Made by a program: the position numbers and the translations under genes
The notes under the pieces: generated by a model
What the model was told of the DNA's origin: nothing
The model's input: the letters and a program-made list of their open reading frames with translations, nothing else
Databases searched by the model: none
Assembly: GCA_907165135.1 (NCBI GenBank)
Contig: OU015570.1
Coordinates: forward strand, 992,001-1,056,000
From: Oikopleura dioica
Taxonomy: Eukaryota > Chordata > Appendicularia > Copelata > Oikopleuridae
DNA length: 64,000 nt
Direction: 5' to 3'
Shown: positions 42,751 to 53,649 of the stretch, piece by piece
Layout of the letters: every line of letters begins with the position of its first letter
How positions within the stretch are numbered: position 1 is the first letter of the stretch

Positions 42751-43405
42751 CCTTGGACCCAAAAATTTTTTTTACTGAGCAATTTGATTCAAATAAATAT
42801 GTCCGAAAATAAAACTTAACCATTTTTTATCAGTATATATTGCTTTAACTGCGAATATACTGTAAATTTATATAGTTTTTTTTTCATTTGTGCAGGAATA
42901 CTAATGTTCGATGAGTTGAAGAGTTTGCACACTCGCCGAGAATGCCGCGGATTGAGCCTTAATCTGCCTAAAGAGCCGGAAATGCGCCACACTATGAATA
43001 TAAGAAATCCTATTTTGGTTTGTGACAGCGATGTCGCGCCCGCCAGTGCGGAGCTCGTTGCTTTTCATCTGGCCGGATCGAGGTTGGATTAATTTAACCC
43101 TATCAAACTAAGTCAACAAAAATAATCAACAACCCACTCCTAGAATATCTTCCGTCCACTCGAAATTGAGCCTCAAGTCTCCGCATCCTCACAGTGCTTG
43201 ACATATGCCAAGTTCTTCGCTAGTTCTGGGTCAAAAGCTGGCAAGTCGTCAATTGAGGAGTACAACGCATTCGCCGAGTGGTTCTGAATATACTAATTAG
43301 AGTGTTTCTTACTTTCTCAGTTTCTTTCTGTTCAATAAAAAATCGCTTCTCTAGAATTATTTTACATGCACAGCCATTATTGTGCCTGTATGTTAGTTTC
43401 GCATC

Positions 43406-43990
43406 ATGTCGCAACTAAAAGCAGCTAGAACGCCTTGGATTATGAGTTCCGCCGAAAGGCGTTGGAAAATACAGAAACCAATGCAGGAAAGATTTATAAA
43501 AATTCTGAATTATTCTATTATTATTGCAGGATTATTTAATATCTATGAAAAGAAAATGCAATACACAAAACTGCTGGATGCATCTTATGAGTCTCCCGAG
43601 TTAATCGCCGTCCTGCCTTGTGCGGGGACAGGAGCAATCCGTTTCTATTTTAAAAGCTACCTGCAGTTGTTTGAATTTCACACTACTGCACGGCAGTTTC
43701 GCGATTGCGTTACCTCTCGGAAGAAAGGAAAAATTGATAAATCTATCATCAAAATTAAATGCAGCGCTTTATTATTTAATAATAATTTTTTTGTATATAT
43801 AATTACTCGAAAATATTATCAAAATTTTAAAGGAACAGTCCTTCTTGTCCGTTTACGATGTAAAGCGGCGAACCGAGGATGTCGAGCTAAAATCTGCCTA
43901 CGAATGATAACATCAAATCCAGATGATGAGGAATTTTGGAATTTAAGAAATTGGTCGATTTACAGTGCTACAGGAATGTTCTTTTTATAA
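43406..43990 (+). CDS. MULE ORF with FLYWCH-like zinc finger
   Basis: 194 codons. The C-terminal third (LLFNNNFFVYIITRKYYQ, LRCKAANRGCRAKI) has the C-x5/6-C-R-A-K core seen in FLYWCH/WRKY-GCM1-type fingers that bind TIRs in MULE transposases. A clean final His was not seen. AG splice-acceptor-like sites at 42894 and 43530 suggest upstream exons (e.g. 42904-43092). It probably supplies the N-terminal DNA-binding part of the transposase. Confidence 0.45.
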   Translation: MSQLKAARTPWIMSSAERRWKIQKPMQERFIKILNYSIIIAGLFNIYEKKMQYTKLLDASYESPELIAVLPCAGTGAIRFYFKSYLQLFEFHTTARQFRDCVTSRKKGKIDKSIIKIKCSALLFNNNFFVYIITRKYYQNFKGTVLLVRLRCKAANRGCRAKICLRMITSNPDDEEFWNLRNWSIYSATGMFFL

Positions 43991-44125
43991 TTTACTTACG
44001 AAATTTCTTTTGCGCAATTCGATGATAATTAGCTGTTGCTGAAAGGGAACATCTTCAGTGCTTCGATCAGTATATGTTTTGATATTCTTGGGAGAATTTT
44101 AGATTCGGAGATTAAGTGATTAGCT

Positions 44126-44890
44126 TTACCTTTTTGCACACATGAGGATTAAGGTCGGTTCAAGTTTCGTAAGCATTTCAGGCGTGAGTGTGTCTTTGAC
44201 CAAGTCGAAAATTTGCACCACCGTGTAAGGACCGAAGTTGTACTGTTTGGGGTGATTCCTTCTGCTCAAATTTGGTAGGACTCGATCGAGCAAGTCCAAA
44301 CCATTGGCGATCAGAATCAAACACGAGCCAGCCGAATCAAACAAGTCATACAAAACAGTTTCGCTCTTCGAATAGCGATTTTCGAGTTGAATTTTTCTAG
44401 TAGACTTTTGTAAATTTGATCTGCTTTTTTCACCGCCATGCAGTTGATAAAAACTGAAAAATATTTATAACCGAAATTTAATCATTGTATAAAAGATGAA
44501 GGATAGATCGATAATTAACATACTCTTACCCGTGTGTTCGTGGCCAGGCTCCTTAATCAAATCATTGATTGTAGCGGACTTTCCCGTGCCAGGAAATGTA
44601 CATCGAGTTGCCCTCTTCTTTCTTCAAACAGCCAGAAATGAATCCATTAATCGCTTTAAATTCGGCTTCTCGTCCGAGAATCTTATCCGGGAACTCCAAA
44701 TTTAGCGCCGCTTTGATTTTACCGAAGTTTTCGCAGTGGCATTTTTTTGATTTTCTTAACTGGAACGTCGTCGAAGAGGTTTCGTTTGACAGTTCGTTTT
44801 TGAGCCTCTGTAACTAGCCTGTTGTTCTCGATGTTGATTTTTGATGGCGATAACGGTGTTCTGGGTGAGGCGAGTCTCAGGCTGAAATTT
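44126..44890 (-). pseudogene. CDC6: Captured CDC6-like gene fragment
   Basis: Minus-strand pieces in order: an S/T-P-rich N terminus with SPRTPLSPSK and a cyclin-binding-like KRNLF (~44870-44760); FPDKILGREAEF..GFISGCL (~44700-44620); a Walker A GTGKSA after a one-base frame change (~44590); and an AAA+ segment LILIANGLDLLDRVLPNLSRR..YNFGPYT ending at a GT donor near 44131. These match the CDC6/ORC1 initiator ATPase layout; CDK sites plus RxL favour CDC6. The Walker B region is missing or disrupted, so it is a fragment. Confidence 0.75.
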
Positions 44891-45054
44891 AGGGTTATTC
44901 TCGCACTAAAACCTATTCATATAAAGCTCTATGGAGAAGTCAATATACCACTTTTTTTCGTCAAATTTACCTTTTTGATTTTATAGGAGTGCAATCTGGG
45001 GATTTTCGTTTCTTCGGCGATCCCCAAATATCCGTCAAAACTCCTCCGAGAACA

Positions 45055-45390
45055 TCTTTTTCAATCTCTGATTTCCTCAATACTGATCACGTTAGCTTCG
45101 GTCTCTTCTAGCTTATTTTGCAGAGCTTCCATCTGGTCAGAAAGCTTTTTGTTTTCTTCACTTTCTGTCTTGGCCTTTTCTTTCATCTCATCTCGTTCTC
45201 CGATGAGTATCGCCTTGGTATTCGCCGAGCTCGTTCACGTCGTTGTCTTTCTCAATGATCTGCTTGCTTAGAGCGTCGAATCTGTTGGTATACTCGTTGT
45301 TTTTTCCCAACTCGTTGATTTTGGCTTCCATTTCTTCTCTCTCATCATCCCACTGTTTTTTATTGTGCTTCTTGACGCGGTTCGTCCCTG
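45055..45390 (-). pseudogene. Captured coiled-coil exon
   Basis: After an acceptor (TTATGTTCAG, ~45389) the minus strand reads WDDEREEMEAKINELGKNNE with heptads. A one-base shift follows, then ERDEMKEKAKTESEENKKLS and QMEALQNKLEETEAN. No specific family is recognised. It may come from the same donor gene as 46913-49165 or from a different one. Confidence 0.5.
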
Positions 45391-45602
45391 AACATAATGA
45401 TTAATTCACAATAAAGAACATCTGAAGATTGCCACTGTTCAAAAAAAGCGACAAAAAATTACATAACAAAGGAAAAAAGGGCTGAAAAAAAAGCGAAAAA
45501 AGCGACTGAAATCAAGGAAGACAACAATGTTTGCGAAGAAAAACCGACTGAAACCAAGCAAAAGAAAAACTTCTTCCAGAAAATTGCGCTGTTGAATTTG
45601 AC

Positions 45603-46891
45603 GTGCTCGAGGATGGTTATTACAATTGGAAATCGATTGTTAATATTCAAAAACGAAATCCAAAAAAAAGAAAACTGGAACGCGACGAGAAAAAGGAAGA
45701 AATGTCTTTGATGGATTTTGTCGAAGAGTTATCTAAAAACAACAGCGTTAAAAACAAATTGGCCAGCAACAGAAATTCATATTTCAAATTGAAATTGAAG
45801 AAAGAAAAGGTCGATGTTTGGGAGGGAGGTAACAATCTTGGAACAGTCAGATGGCGCTGCCTTCCTGCTGAAGACGAGTTCCAGCACAGCGCCTTCAAAA
45901 AATATATTATTTTCTCAACGAGACATGATCTTCAACAGCTTGGGAAAGCAAGACTTATAGCAATAGACGGCTGTTTTAGCATAATGGACGAGGTTAGAGC
46001 TGAACTTGGTCTTGGGCCATCAGCGCAGCTTGTTATTATTCAACAACCCTGCAAATTCACTGAGGACCAAAGCAAGGACAGCGTCTAAGCTAACTAAAAA
46101 ATATCTGTAAACACCATTTAACCGCGTGGGACAAATTGTACATTCCATTGTAGTTTAAGCGAAAACTTGAATAACTCGCGACTCGCAAAAAACGCTCTCA
46201 AGGATTTCTCCGCTGGCCGTATATACGCGATTCTTCCGGACAAAAAGGCGTCTACTTATCGAGAGTTTTTGGAAGGAATCAAAAGCGAGGCTGGCTTGGA
46301 AAACCTTGAGGGCGTCAGCATGGACATGGAAAGTGGTTATATCGAAGCCTTTCGTGAGGTTTTTGGACCCAAATTGGACATATTTTTCTGCATGTTTCAC
46401 ATGTGGCAAGGAAATTTTCTTAAATTATTACTCACCTTTATACAGTAGAAACATCAATATCAAGCTTCATGAATTGCTTATCTTCATAATTCCGAAAAGT
46501 CGAAATACTGTAGTCAGATGTGAATCGCAAGTAAACATTGTCTTGATCAATCTAAAGTTAAGTTTAGCAACTGTAGTATTTGATTTTTGTAAAGAAATTT
46601 ATTTTTTATGAAAATTATAAAGCAATGTCGAGATATGCTAAAAGCCCAAAGTGTGGGCTAGGTTCAGAATGGGAAGCATACGAAGCGAAAGAAGTGAAGC
46701 GCCTTATATATTCGCTCGGATATCTCCCGTTGGATAACTCGCTTGTTAACGAATGCTTCGCAGATCTCCTGAACCAAGAAATTTCAAAGCTTGAGGAGAG
46801 ACACCAGGGATGGCGAGTATTCTATGATTACGTGATCAAGAATTACGTCAGTTATGGGGGTAGATTCAGTCCAAAAGGAAAGTTTGATTAA
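45603..46891 (+). CDS. MULE transposase, in pieces
   Basis: Three plus-strand frames. 45603-46088 contains a basic domain and IIFSTRHDLQQLGKARLIAIDGCF, matching the first catalytic Asp block (DGTF) of MULE transposases. 46167-46448 reads FSAGRIYAILPDKKASTYREF..VSMDMESGYIEAF, the second Asp block, and FFCMFHMWQGN, the C/H zinc motif. 46580-46891 is a C-terminal helical part (YLPLDNSLVNECFADLLNQE). Spacers may be introns. The third acidic residue was not placed. This is the strongest protein evidence for the superfamily. Confidence 0.8.
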
Positions 46892-46912
46892 GTTACAACT
46901 TTTCGATCATCA

Positions 46913-49165
46913 AAGATGTTAATTACCATTGTTATTATCCATTGTTATTTCATTTTCCAGCGTCGCTACTTGTTGATCAGCGATGGGTAGCAGGCCGAGT
47001 TGAGCACGCATCTCCGCAACTTTGAACAGTGTCGACTTGTGCTGCGTTGTGGTGTTGTTGGAAGAACTGGTCGATAATCGGTTGGAGTCGACCAGTCTCA
47101 ACTCGTTCATCGATGGAGAGTACTAAAACAGCTGTTTAAAAAAACAGACTTTCTAGCTTCGTATTTACCGCTATTATAGAGCTAGAAACGCTGTGTGAGT
47201 CGTCACAATCAGGCGTGTCGCTCGAGGTCAATCTCAATCTATCGTTTGTTTCCTGGATTTTTTCGAAATTTTGAATTTGCTCGCGCAAATATGCTCTGAT
47301 CGGCTGATTCGTCGGATTCGGACTCGGAGGAGTCTTTTTCGAATTCCACTTTTAGGTAGGTTCCGTTGTTACTAGAAGTCTGATTGAAGAAGAGAAGGCT
47401 GAAAATGACTTACATTTTTGGCTTTGACTTGATAATCTCCGTTGTTTCAGTAATAACGGTTGTTATTGTAGGTTTAATTTCTTTACTTTTCTTTAGCTTT
47501 TCTTCGAGATCTTCCACGTCTTGCTGGGAGACTTCAAGGTTTTCTTGCAATATTTCTTTTTCAAAATTAAGTTCGTTAATTTGGCGCGTGTATTTTTCTT
47601 CAATAGTTGAGAGCTGTCTTGCTTTTTCGTCGAGGGCTTCTTTCATTTTAACTTTTTCTTCTTTCAAGATAAGCTAAAAGTTCAATAAGAAAAAGAGGAT
47701 GTTGTCAGCAGATTTCTTTATTTAGCTATTGGAGTTTTAATTTTACCTGGTGGCTTTTCTCGAGCTCACATATCTTCGCCATTTCACGAGAGCCATTTCA
47801 CCCTGAGCGACAAGCAAGACATCTTTGAAAACTTGCTCGTGTCGTGCAAGATCGAGATACCAAAGATCACCAAGGCAAAGGTCGACCATGTTCCAGCTGA
47901 CACTTAGGTTCTTAGTGAGGTTTAATTTCTTTACTTTTCTTTAGCTTTTCTTTATTTAGCTATTGGAGTTTTAATTTTACCTGGTGGATTTTCTCGAGCT
48001 CACATATCTTCGCCAGCTGCTCGTTAAGCTGGCTAAGCTCAGCAGATTTCTTCGCGTTTTCACGTTCCTTTTCGCTGAGGAGATTGCTCTTTTCGGAAAT
48101 GATTTTTTGGAGATTGTCCTCCAATTAGACTGTTTGTTCTATCGCGAGGTGCAGTTGTTTTTCCATGTTGTCGAGCTCGTTTTTCATTGACTGCTCGTTT
48201 GATGCAGAAATGTCCCTAAAAAGATGTTAGTTTCTGAAGGTTCTTATTTTACGGGGGAATTGAATCACCCAAATAAATTCATAAAGTGAGAACTTAAAAG
48301 ATAGGCCTTCTAAATTGAAGCTTTGATGGTTCAAAATTTTATAGGTCAACACTTACTTGAGAGCTTCAAGCTCCATTTTGAGCTCCGAAACAGTCTGTCT
48401 GAGCTGTTGAGTTTGCTTTTTGGTGAGTTCGTTTTTGCTTCGTCCCTTTTTATTCAGCGCCTCGACGAGGGTATCTTTGTCCTTCAAAGTCTTCTTGGTG
48501 ACTTCGTGTTCGGTCATCATCTGTGCGATTGTACTTTTGAGGTCGTAGTTCTCTTTGTTGGTTTTGTTGAATTGAGCGATTTGGCCGCGCAATTTCGTGC
48601 ATTCCTTCTTCTCGAGCATGAGTTTTTCAGAAGAGCTGGTGACGTTTTTGTGGAAAGTTTCGTTAATTTCTCGAAGCGAGGCAATTTGAGATTTCAACTC
48701 GGCAACTTCCTTCGTTTCTGTTTTTTCTTTCTGATTCGCTTTTAAAGCCAGAGCGCGGATTTCGGCAGATAATCTGTCTTTCTCCGCGTATCCCAAGCTG
48801 ACGAGACTTTCAAGTTCGGCGATTTTGGATTCACTCTTCTTAGCTTCTTCTGTCAATGTTTTGGCTTTTATGGCTACGGAGAAGTAGTTTTTTTGCGCTT
48901 CCGAAAGATCGTTCTTAAATTTTTCCATAATTTTTCCGTCGAGCTCAATGTTTTTCAGCATCTTCTCGGCGTTTTCTTTTTCTTCTCTTGTTCGGATCAA
49001 TTCTTCGGCCAGCTTTGACCCCTTCTTTTCTACGTTTTCCATCTGATTTTGAACATTCTTTACTTTCACTTCTTCGATGTCTTGTTTCTGTTCGAGTACA
49101 GTCTTTTCAGCCAAGATTTTGAAGGTCTTCTGTCTCGTTCCATCCAACTCTCTCGTTTTTATATC
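46913..49165 (-). pseudogene. Captured coiled-coil gene, five intron-bearing exons
   Basis: Exon 1 (49164-48355) encodes ~270 residues of heptad-rich coil and ends at GTAAGTG. Exon 2 (~48216-47987) continues the coil with one in-frame stop. Exon 3 (~47690-47416) follows, then exon 4 (~47345-47175; TPPSPNP and S/D-rich) and exon 5 (47127-46913; VAEMRAQLGLLPIADQ). Introns have GT-AG ends. The family is not recognised; composition suggests a cytoskeletal or centrosomal type. A stop and a duplication inside show it is not under strong constraint. Confidence 0.6.
47722..48015. repeat. Direct duplication within the captured coiled-coil gene
   Basis: 47722-47790 and 47947-48015 (CTTTATTTAGCTATTGGAGT..) are nearly identical. 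The ~155 bp between them (47791-47946) read on the plus strand a coding-like FENLLVSCKIEIPKITKAK, possibly a further captured fragment. Confidence 0.65.
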
Positions 49166-49190
49166 TGAATTAAATGATAAGTATTTAAAC

Positions 49191-50852
49191 ATGGTTCTAA
49201 CAGATTATTCTCTTAAAAAGTCAATATTAAATACAAATATCAAACTAAAAAAAGATTGGGCTTGCAACAACAAAAAAGTCCTTGACAGAAACGAGAGCAT
49301 TACCAACAATAGCCTGGAGAATGAAAATAGCTTGCTCACCCAGGGTGGAGACACGAAAAAGCCAGCAAATGCCACCGCGCTGGTTACGAGATTATACAAC
49401 CATAAAATGGACAACTGGTCAAACGAAATGTCAATACTTGGCGGCGGTAAATTCCCACTCTACTCTAGTCAAGACCTATTGCAAAAATTCGTAAGAGGTA
49501 ATGCTCTACGTCGTCTGGCTGATGTTTACAAGCGACGAAGTGGTTGCATTTACGAGCTATCACAACTTGACATCGATATGGTTCAAAGACAACTGCGACG
49601 TTGCTGTAAAGATATATACTTGTCCAAGTCGATTGCTACTAACGCTCTATCAAATCAAGAAGAATTCAATGCATTTATGAATGATATTCCAAATGATATT
49701 CATAAAACAACATTGCAGAAAAGACTGGACTTTCGTGTCGAAAATGTTTATGAAAAACGAGAAAAGAAAGCTGCAAAAAAGGATGATGAAATCAAGGAAG
49801 AAAATCTAAGTGCGCAACGAAGAATTACGGATTATTTCAAATGTGCATCGGGCGCAGCGATCATACCTGAAAAAAATGATGAAATCAAGGAAGATCCAGA
49901 AGTCGTCATTCTCCATCCAGAGCCATCCAAAATCGAATCGAAGGCTGAAAATGATACTTTAACTTTATCTGCTGCTTTACAGAAACAGGTCAATAACCAT
50001 TTCAAAAAACGTGGACGAACTGCGAAAGCTAAGAATCAAGTTATTGAAGAAGTATATGGCTACGATTTGAGACTGGAAACATTTATGGAACTAAAACCTA
50101 AAGTTGGAATAAGCGATCGGGCCATTGACGTCTATAGTTCTATTCTTTTGAATGAAGCTGATGCCCTTGGAAAAAGAGTTGTTATCAAGTCGGCTTTATT
50201 CTATACACAACTCAACAATGGCTTACCTTCAATGGGAAGCGCCAACCCGTACAATGGTGATGAAATTTATATTCCAATCAATTGTTCAACTCGATGGCAT
50301 TGGATGTTGATGCGGGTCATTCCATCTGAACACAAAATGATTATTTACGACTCAAAACAACTCGAATCATTTTTTGAAGAAATGCATGGCGATTACAATG
50401 ACTGTTTCAAGACTATAGAGCGAAGTTTTTTACAGTCATATAAAGGTGTTCAATGGGAGAAAACAATTGGCTATTGCCCTCAACAAATCTCTGGCTCGAA
50501 TAATTGTGGAATAATACTGTGTTTGGCAATGAGATCGTTAATTTTCCAAGGCGAATTCAAGGATATATCAATTGAACCAAGAAAGAATATGCGAAAAAAA
50601 ATTGCTGAGGAAATTATTGCAAAAAGACTCCTTTTTAATTTTTACAAGTCAACTGTAATCAAAAAAGCTTCAAATATATCTCACCTCTTCGAAATCAATT
50701 ATTGCAGCAGCCGTTTGAATACATCTTCTAATGAACATGTCTACTTTGTATCGAAGCTCGTTCTCGTTGAGCCTTTTTTCCTAAGAAAGACCTTTATCTC
50801 GGTAAGGCAAAGCTTTCTCCTACCTTTGCATATGAAACGAAGACGTTTTTGA
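49191..50852 (+). CDS. ULP1/SENP-like C48 cysteine protease of the MULE
   Basis: 553 residues from ATG 49191, which overlaps head-to-head the minus-strand start at 49192. The N terminus has charged stretches and RRITDYFKC; a C-terminal C48 domain follows with His in [10 protein letters not shown], Asp in IIYDSKQ, Gln in YCPQQISG and Cys in SNNCGIILC, the full His-Asp-Gln-Cys set in order. ULP1-type genes are known cargo of some plant MULEs (Kaonashi type). The last ~30 codons run antisense over the ClpX-like fragment, so the natural C terminus may have been replaced. The frame is intact. Confidence 0.85.
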   Translation: MVLTDYSLKKSILNTNIKLKKDWACNNKKVLDRNESITNNSLENENSLLTQGGDTKKPANATALVTRLYNHKMDNWSNEMSILGGGKFPLYSSQDLLQKFVRGNALRRLADVYKRRSGCIYELSQLDIDMVQRQLRRCCKDIYLSKSIATNALSNQEEFNAFMNDIPNDIHKTTLQKRLDFRVENVYEKREKKAAKKDDEIKEENLSAQRRITDYFKCASGAAIIPEKNDEIKEDPEVVILHPEPSKIESKAENDTLTLSAALQKQVNNHFKKRGRTAKAKNQVIEEVYGYDLRLETFMELKPKVGISDRAIDVYSSILLNEADALGKRVVIKSALFYTQLNNGLPSMGSANPYNGDEIYIPINCSTRWHWMLMRVIPSEHKMIIYDSKQLESFFEEMHGDYNDCFKTIERSFLQSYKGVQWEKTIGYCPQQISGSNNCGIILCLAMRSLIFQGEFKDISIEPRKNMRKKIAEEIIAKRLLFNFYKSTVIKKASNISHLFEINYCSSRLNTSSNEHVYFVSKLVLVEPFFLRKTFISVRQSFLLPLHMKRRRF

Positions 50853-51720
50853 AGTAGATTTCGTAAAGCTGTCTGTCCAACACATCGCTGTCAGCGCCCA
50901 AGAATCCCTCCATTGCAGCGATTTTGGACTTTTTACTGAGAGAGACTTTTTGAGGCTTCGTCGTGAAACCAAGAGACTTCTTTTGCAAACGGCTTTGAAT
51001 GAGCTTCGGCAGTCCAGTGAACGCGCCCGAACAGATAAAGAGAATATCAGAAGTGTCCACTAAAACCATACGATTAGGGGTAGGGTTTGGACTAAGATAA
51101 CGGGCTTCTACTTCTTTTGGAGAATTCGAGCCTTGTTTTAGGAGTCTAACAATTTGCTTTACCTTGATTATTTCCCGCTGCAGGTTTTTTAAAAGGATCT
51201 TTGACAGAAACAACCGACCCTTCCAGCAATTTGAGCAGTCCTTGCTGAACACCCTCGCCAGAAACATCGCGGAAGTTACCGCCGGATAGCTTTCTCGCTG
51301 CAATTTTATCTATCTCGTCCAAGTAAACGATACCACGCTGGGCCTTTTCTACATTTCCTCCAGCGTTTTGCAAAAGCTTTTGAATGACCGATTCGATATC
51401 TTCGCCGACGTAGCCTGCTTGAGTTAGGGCTGTGCAGTCGGCGACGGCGTAGGGGACGTCTAGATATTTTGCAAGCGTCTAAAAGTGGGCTTCTGATAGT
51501 TTTTTATACATTTGTTGTCGTTTTACCTGGACTAGATGTGTTTTTCCAGAGCCAGTTGGGCCCATGATTAAAATATTAGACTTGTCAATGAGAACACTCG
51601 CAATTTCTCCACGCTAATCGACGGGTCATCGAAGTCGCGAACCCAAAAGCCCCGGATGCGCAGGACGTCTCGAATGTTTCGCATCACGAGTTCAAGTCTT
51701 TCTTTCGTTCTTCCTCTTTC
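50820..51720 (-). pseudogene. CLPX: Captured ClpX-like gene fragment
   Basis: The minus strand reads, over three exons: Walker A GPTGSGKTHLVQ (51600-51529); then, after a 48-bp GT-AG intron, [35 protein letters not shown] and Walker [15 protein letters not shown] (51480-51163); then, after a 103-bp intron, [20 protein letters not shown] (51059-~50840). These are core ClpX AAA+ unfoldase motifs. The zinc-binding N terminus and the C-terminal domain are absent, and the region upstream of Walker A is frame-broken. Gene capture retained the introns, so it was DNA-level. Confidence 0.85.
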
Positions 51721-52080
51721 GTTCTTCCAGAATTCAAAAGCTTAAATTTTTTGGTTGACCGTAGAAGATCACCGTACTGAGATTAACTTAGATTTAAAAA
51801 AAAATAATAATTTACAGTTTCAAAGCACAAAACATTAAGAAAAAATCAGTTAAAAATAAATTCAAGTCTTCTTTATTCATTCTTCTCGATTTCCTTAGCT
51901 TTCTCAAAAAAATCTTCCCCGACCCAGTATGAAAAATCTCGTCAAAAACGGTTGACCAATCACAAATAGGCGCGCGCAATTTCAAACTATTGCAAGATTG
52001 AACTCGTGAAGTATTTTTTATAATATTCTGAGAAATAAAGTCTATCTCCTGAAAAATAATTTCAAATATTGAGGCCGAAG

Positions 52081-52284
52081 GGGGGGTCGAGCACAATTGA
52101 TAAGAGTCGATGATTTCATTTTTTGATTTTTGAGATTTTGGACTCTCGATTTTCCTGGTTTGGTACAAATCCTGGTTTGGTACAGATCATGGTTTGGTAT
52201 GATTTCGGAATTCGTACCAAACCAGGATTCATACCAAACCATGATTCGTACCAAACCAGGATTCGTACCAAACCAGGAAACGCC
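52081..52284 (-). repeat. Right TIR of the MULE
   Basis: Reverse complement of 42547-42750, reversed start GGCGTTTCCTGGTTTGGTAC. By eye it has fewer than ten differences over ~204 bp, so the insertion is recent or the TIRs have been homogenised. Confidence 0.92.
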
Positions 52285-52303
52285 CGGATAGAAAGCACGA
52301 ATA

Positions 52304-52522
52304 ATGGGCTGGCTCACAGGAGTATCAACCCTTGTGGTCGTCATCATCATACTTGGAATCATCTTCAGATGCAAAAAATCCGACTGCAATGCTACTCCCC
52401 GAATCGTCCTCCAACCACAATACGAACAGCCACAGCAACAGCCCCAACACCAGGAGAATCAACAATCCAACCAACTTCTTCAAGCAGACAATTTTTCAAA
52501 CAGAACAGAATCAACTCTTTGA
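52304..52522 (+). CDS. env: Envelope membrane anchor and cytoplasmic tail
   Basis: 72 codons: a membrane segment (STLVVVIIILGIIF) then CKKSDC and a Gln/Pro-rich tail. It lies immediately right of the MULE and is on the same strand as the env ectodomain at 40621-42465; the 9-bp duplication shows these were contiguous. The duplicated target word itself contains a UAG in frame with this segment, so env was probably already broken, or uses another frame relation. Confidence 0.7.
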   Translation: MGWLTGVSTLVVVIIILGIIFRCKKSDCNATPRIVLQPQYEQPQQQPQHQENQQSNQLLQADNFSNRTESTL

Positions 52523-52529
52523 AGACCCG

Positions 52530-52870
52530 CCGACAAACGATAGATGATACGATACTAGCACGCGCAAAGAAAAACTTTATTTTACCGCCCTTATTTGCTT
52601 TCCCCTTATTTCGCCCTATTTCTGCGCCCTACTTCTGCCCCTTTTTATGTTATCGACTTTGTTTGTGAATCGCCCTTGGAAACCATCGATGCGGAATGAC
52701 GCCCCGCCTAGAAAAGTTTCCAACTGACCTACTTACCTACTGCGCCATATGACGCTCCTGACACACTTTTGCCGTATATAAGAAAACCTTTGCCCTGTAA
52801 AAAGTATTCAATCCAATACATCACTCAATCGCCTTGAAGTTTTTGTCTAGTTTTTGTCAGAGTGTTAGAA
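52530..52870 (+). other. Candidate 3' LTR region of the env-bearing element
   Basis: Follows the env tail and holds a TATA-like GTATATAAG near 52775 and downstream sequence of LTR character. No second LTR exists in the window, so borders cannot be set. Confidence 0.35.
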
Positions 52871-53649
52871 TCACATCACGAACTTCCTGCAAAAGTTACC
52901 TCCATCATCCTTTTAACACATTCAAAGACAATTTTGATGATCCAAAGGCCATGTCTACTAGACGCACCATTTAGACTTCAAATTTTCTTGAAGCCGAAGA
53001 GTGTTATCACAATGAGTAATATTCTATTGCTCATACAAGTGCGCTTTTATGAACGCGCGACTTGCAAAATAGGGCCTCGCTACCCAGAACAGGATTCGGC
53101 GCGCGCTACCCACTAGAGGATTATCTACAGTATTTTACCAAAAAATGAAGAATCGGAAATCTGCCTCTTTCAAAAAACGCTTTCAACTCTTTATTCCGAA
53201 ACGCTTTTGGATCCTTTATTTAAATTGAGATAATCTCGTCCGAATCCCCTGCTAAACAAGAACCAGCCTAATTCGATGATTTTCGCTAACTCGTGCCCAA
53301 AAATTACGATAAAATGTGAAGTTATTAGAAATTAACTTTTCTATGCACTTTGAGATTCGACCAAAAGCGTTTGTTCGTTTTTGAAATTTTTAAATGAAGC
53401 AGTTCACAAAGTGCTTTTTTTGGATTATTTGCGCTAGATTTTAGATTCCAAAAATCGAAGAAATCGACGATCTCTCGAAGTTTTTATTCAAACTAAAAAA
53501 AGAAAGAAAAAATCAAAAGAGATAATTATCGTTTTATGATCTTTTTTCATCGCTAAAAAGGAAAATTGTTTTGGTCGTTTGTTTTCGAATAGATATGGAA
53601 TAAAATCAGAAGACAGGAGATAAATTATGGAGTACTTTTTAGCCCTTTA
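52871..53649. other. No gene seen
   Basis: Open frames are short (84 codons at most) and without motifs. A GCGCGC-containing patch lies at 53055-53115. Confidence 0.45.

Larger units (their letters stand above)
42547..52284. mobile_element. 9.7-kb MULE carrying host-gene fragments
   Basis: CGGATAGAA is duplicated exactly on both sides (42538-42546, 52285-52293). The TIRs are ~204 bp and nearly identical. The interior has MULE transposase motifs and a ULP1 protease on the plus strand, and CDC6-like, coiled-coil and ClpX-like fragments with introns on the minus strand. It interrupts an envelope-like gene. The 9-bp duplication, long TIRs and captured, intron-bearing gene pieces match Mutator-like/Pack-MULE behaviour. 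Confidence 0.9.

Noticed and set aside
43220-43400. Small ORFs near 43.2 kb as host genes
   Set aside because: They sit inside the MULE, lack motifs and overlap likely transposase upstream exons.
50794-51303. 169-codon minus-strand frame as one protein
   Set aside because: It is open across an intron with GT and AG ends; only the part after 51059 matches ClpX, so the continuous frame is fortuitous.
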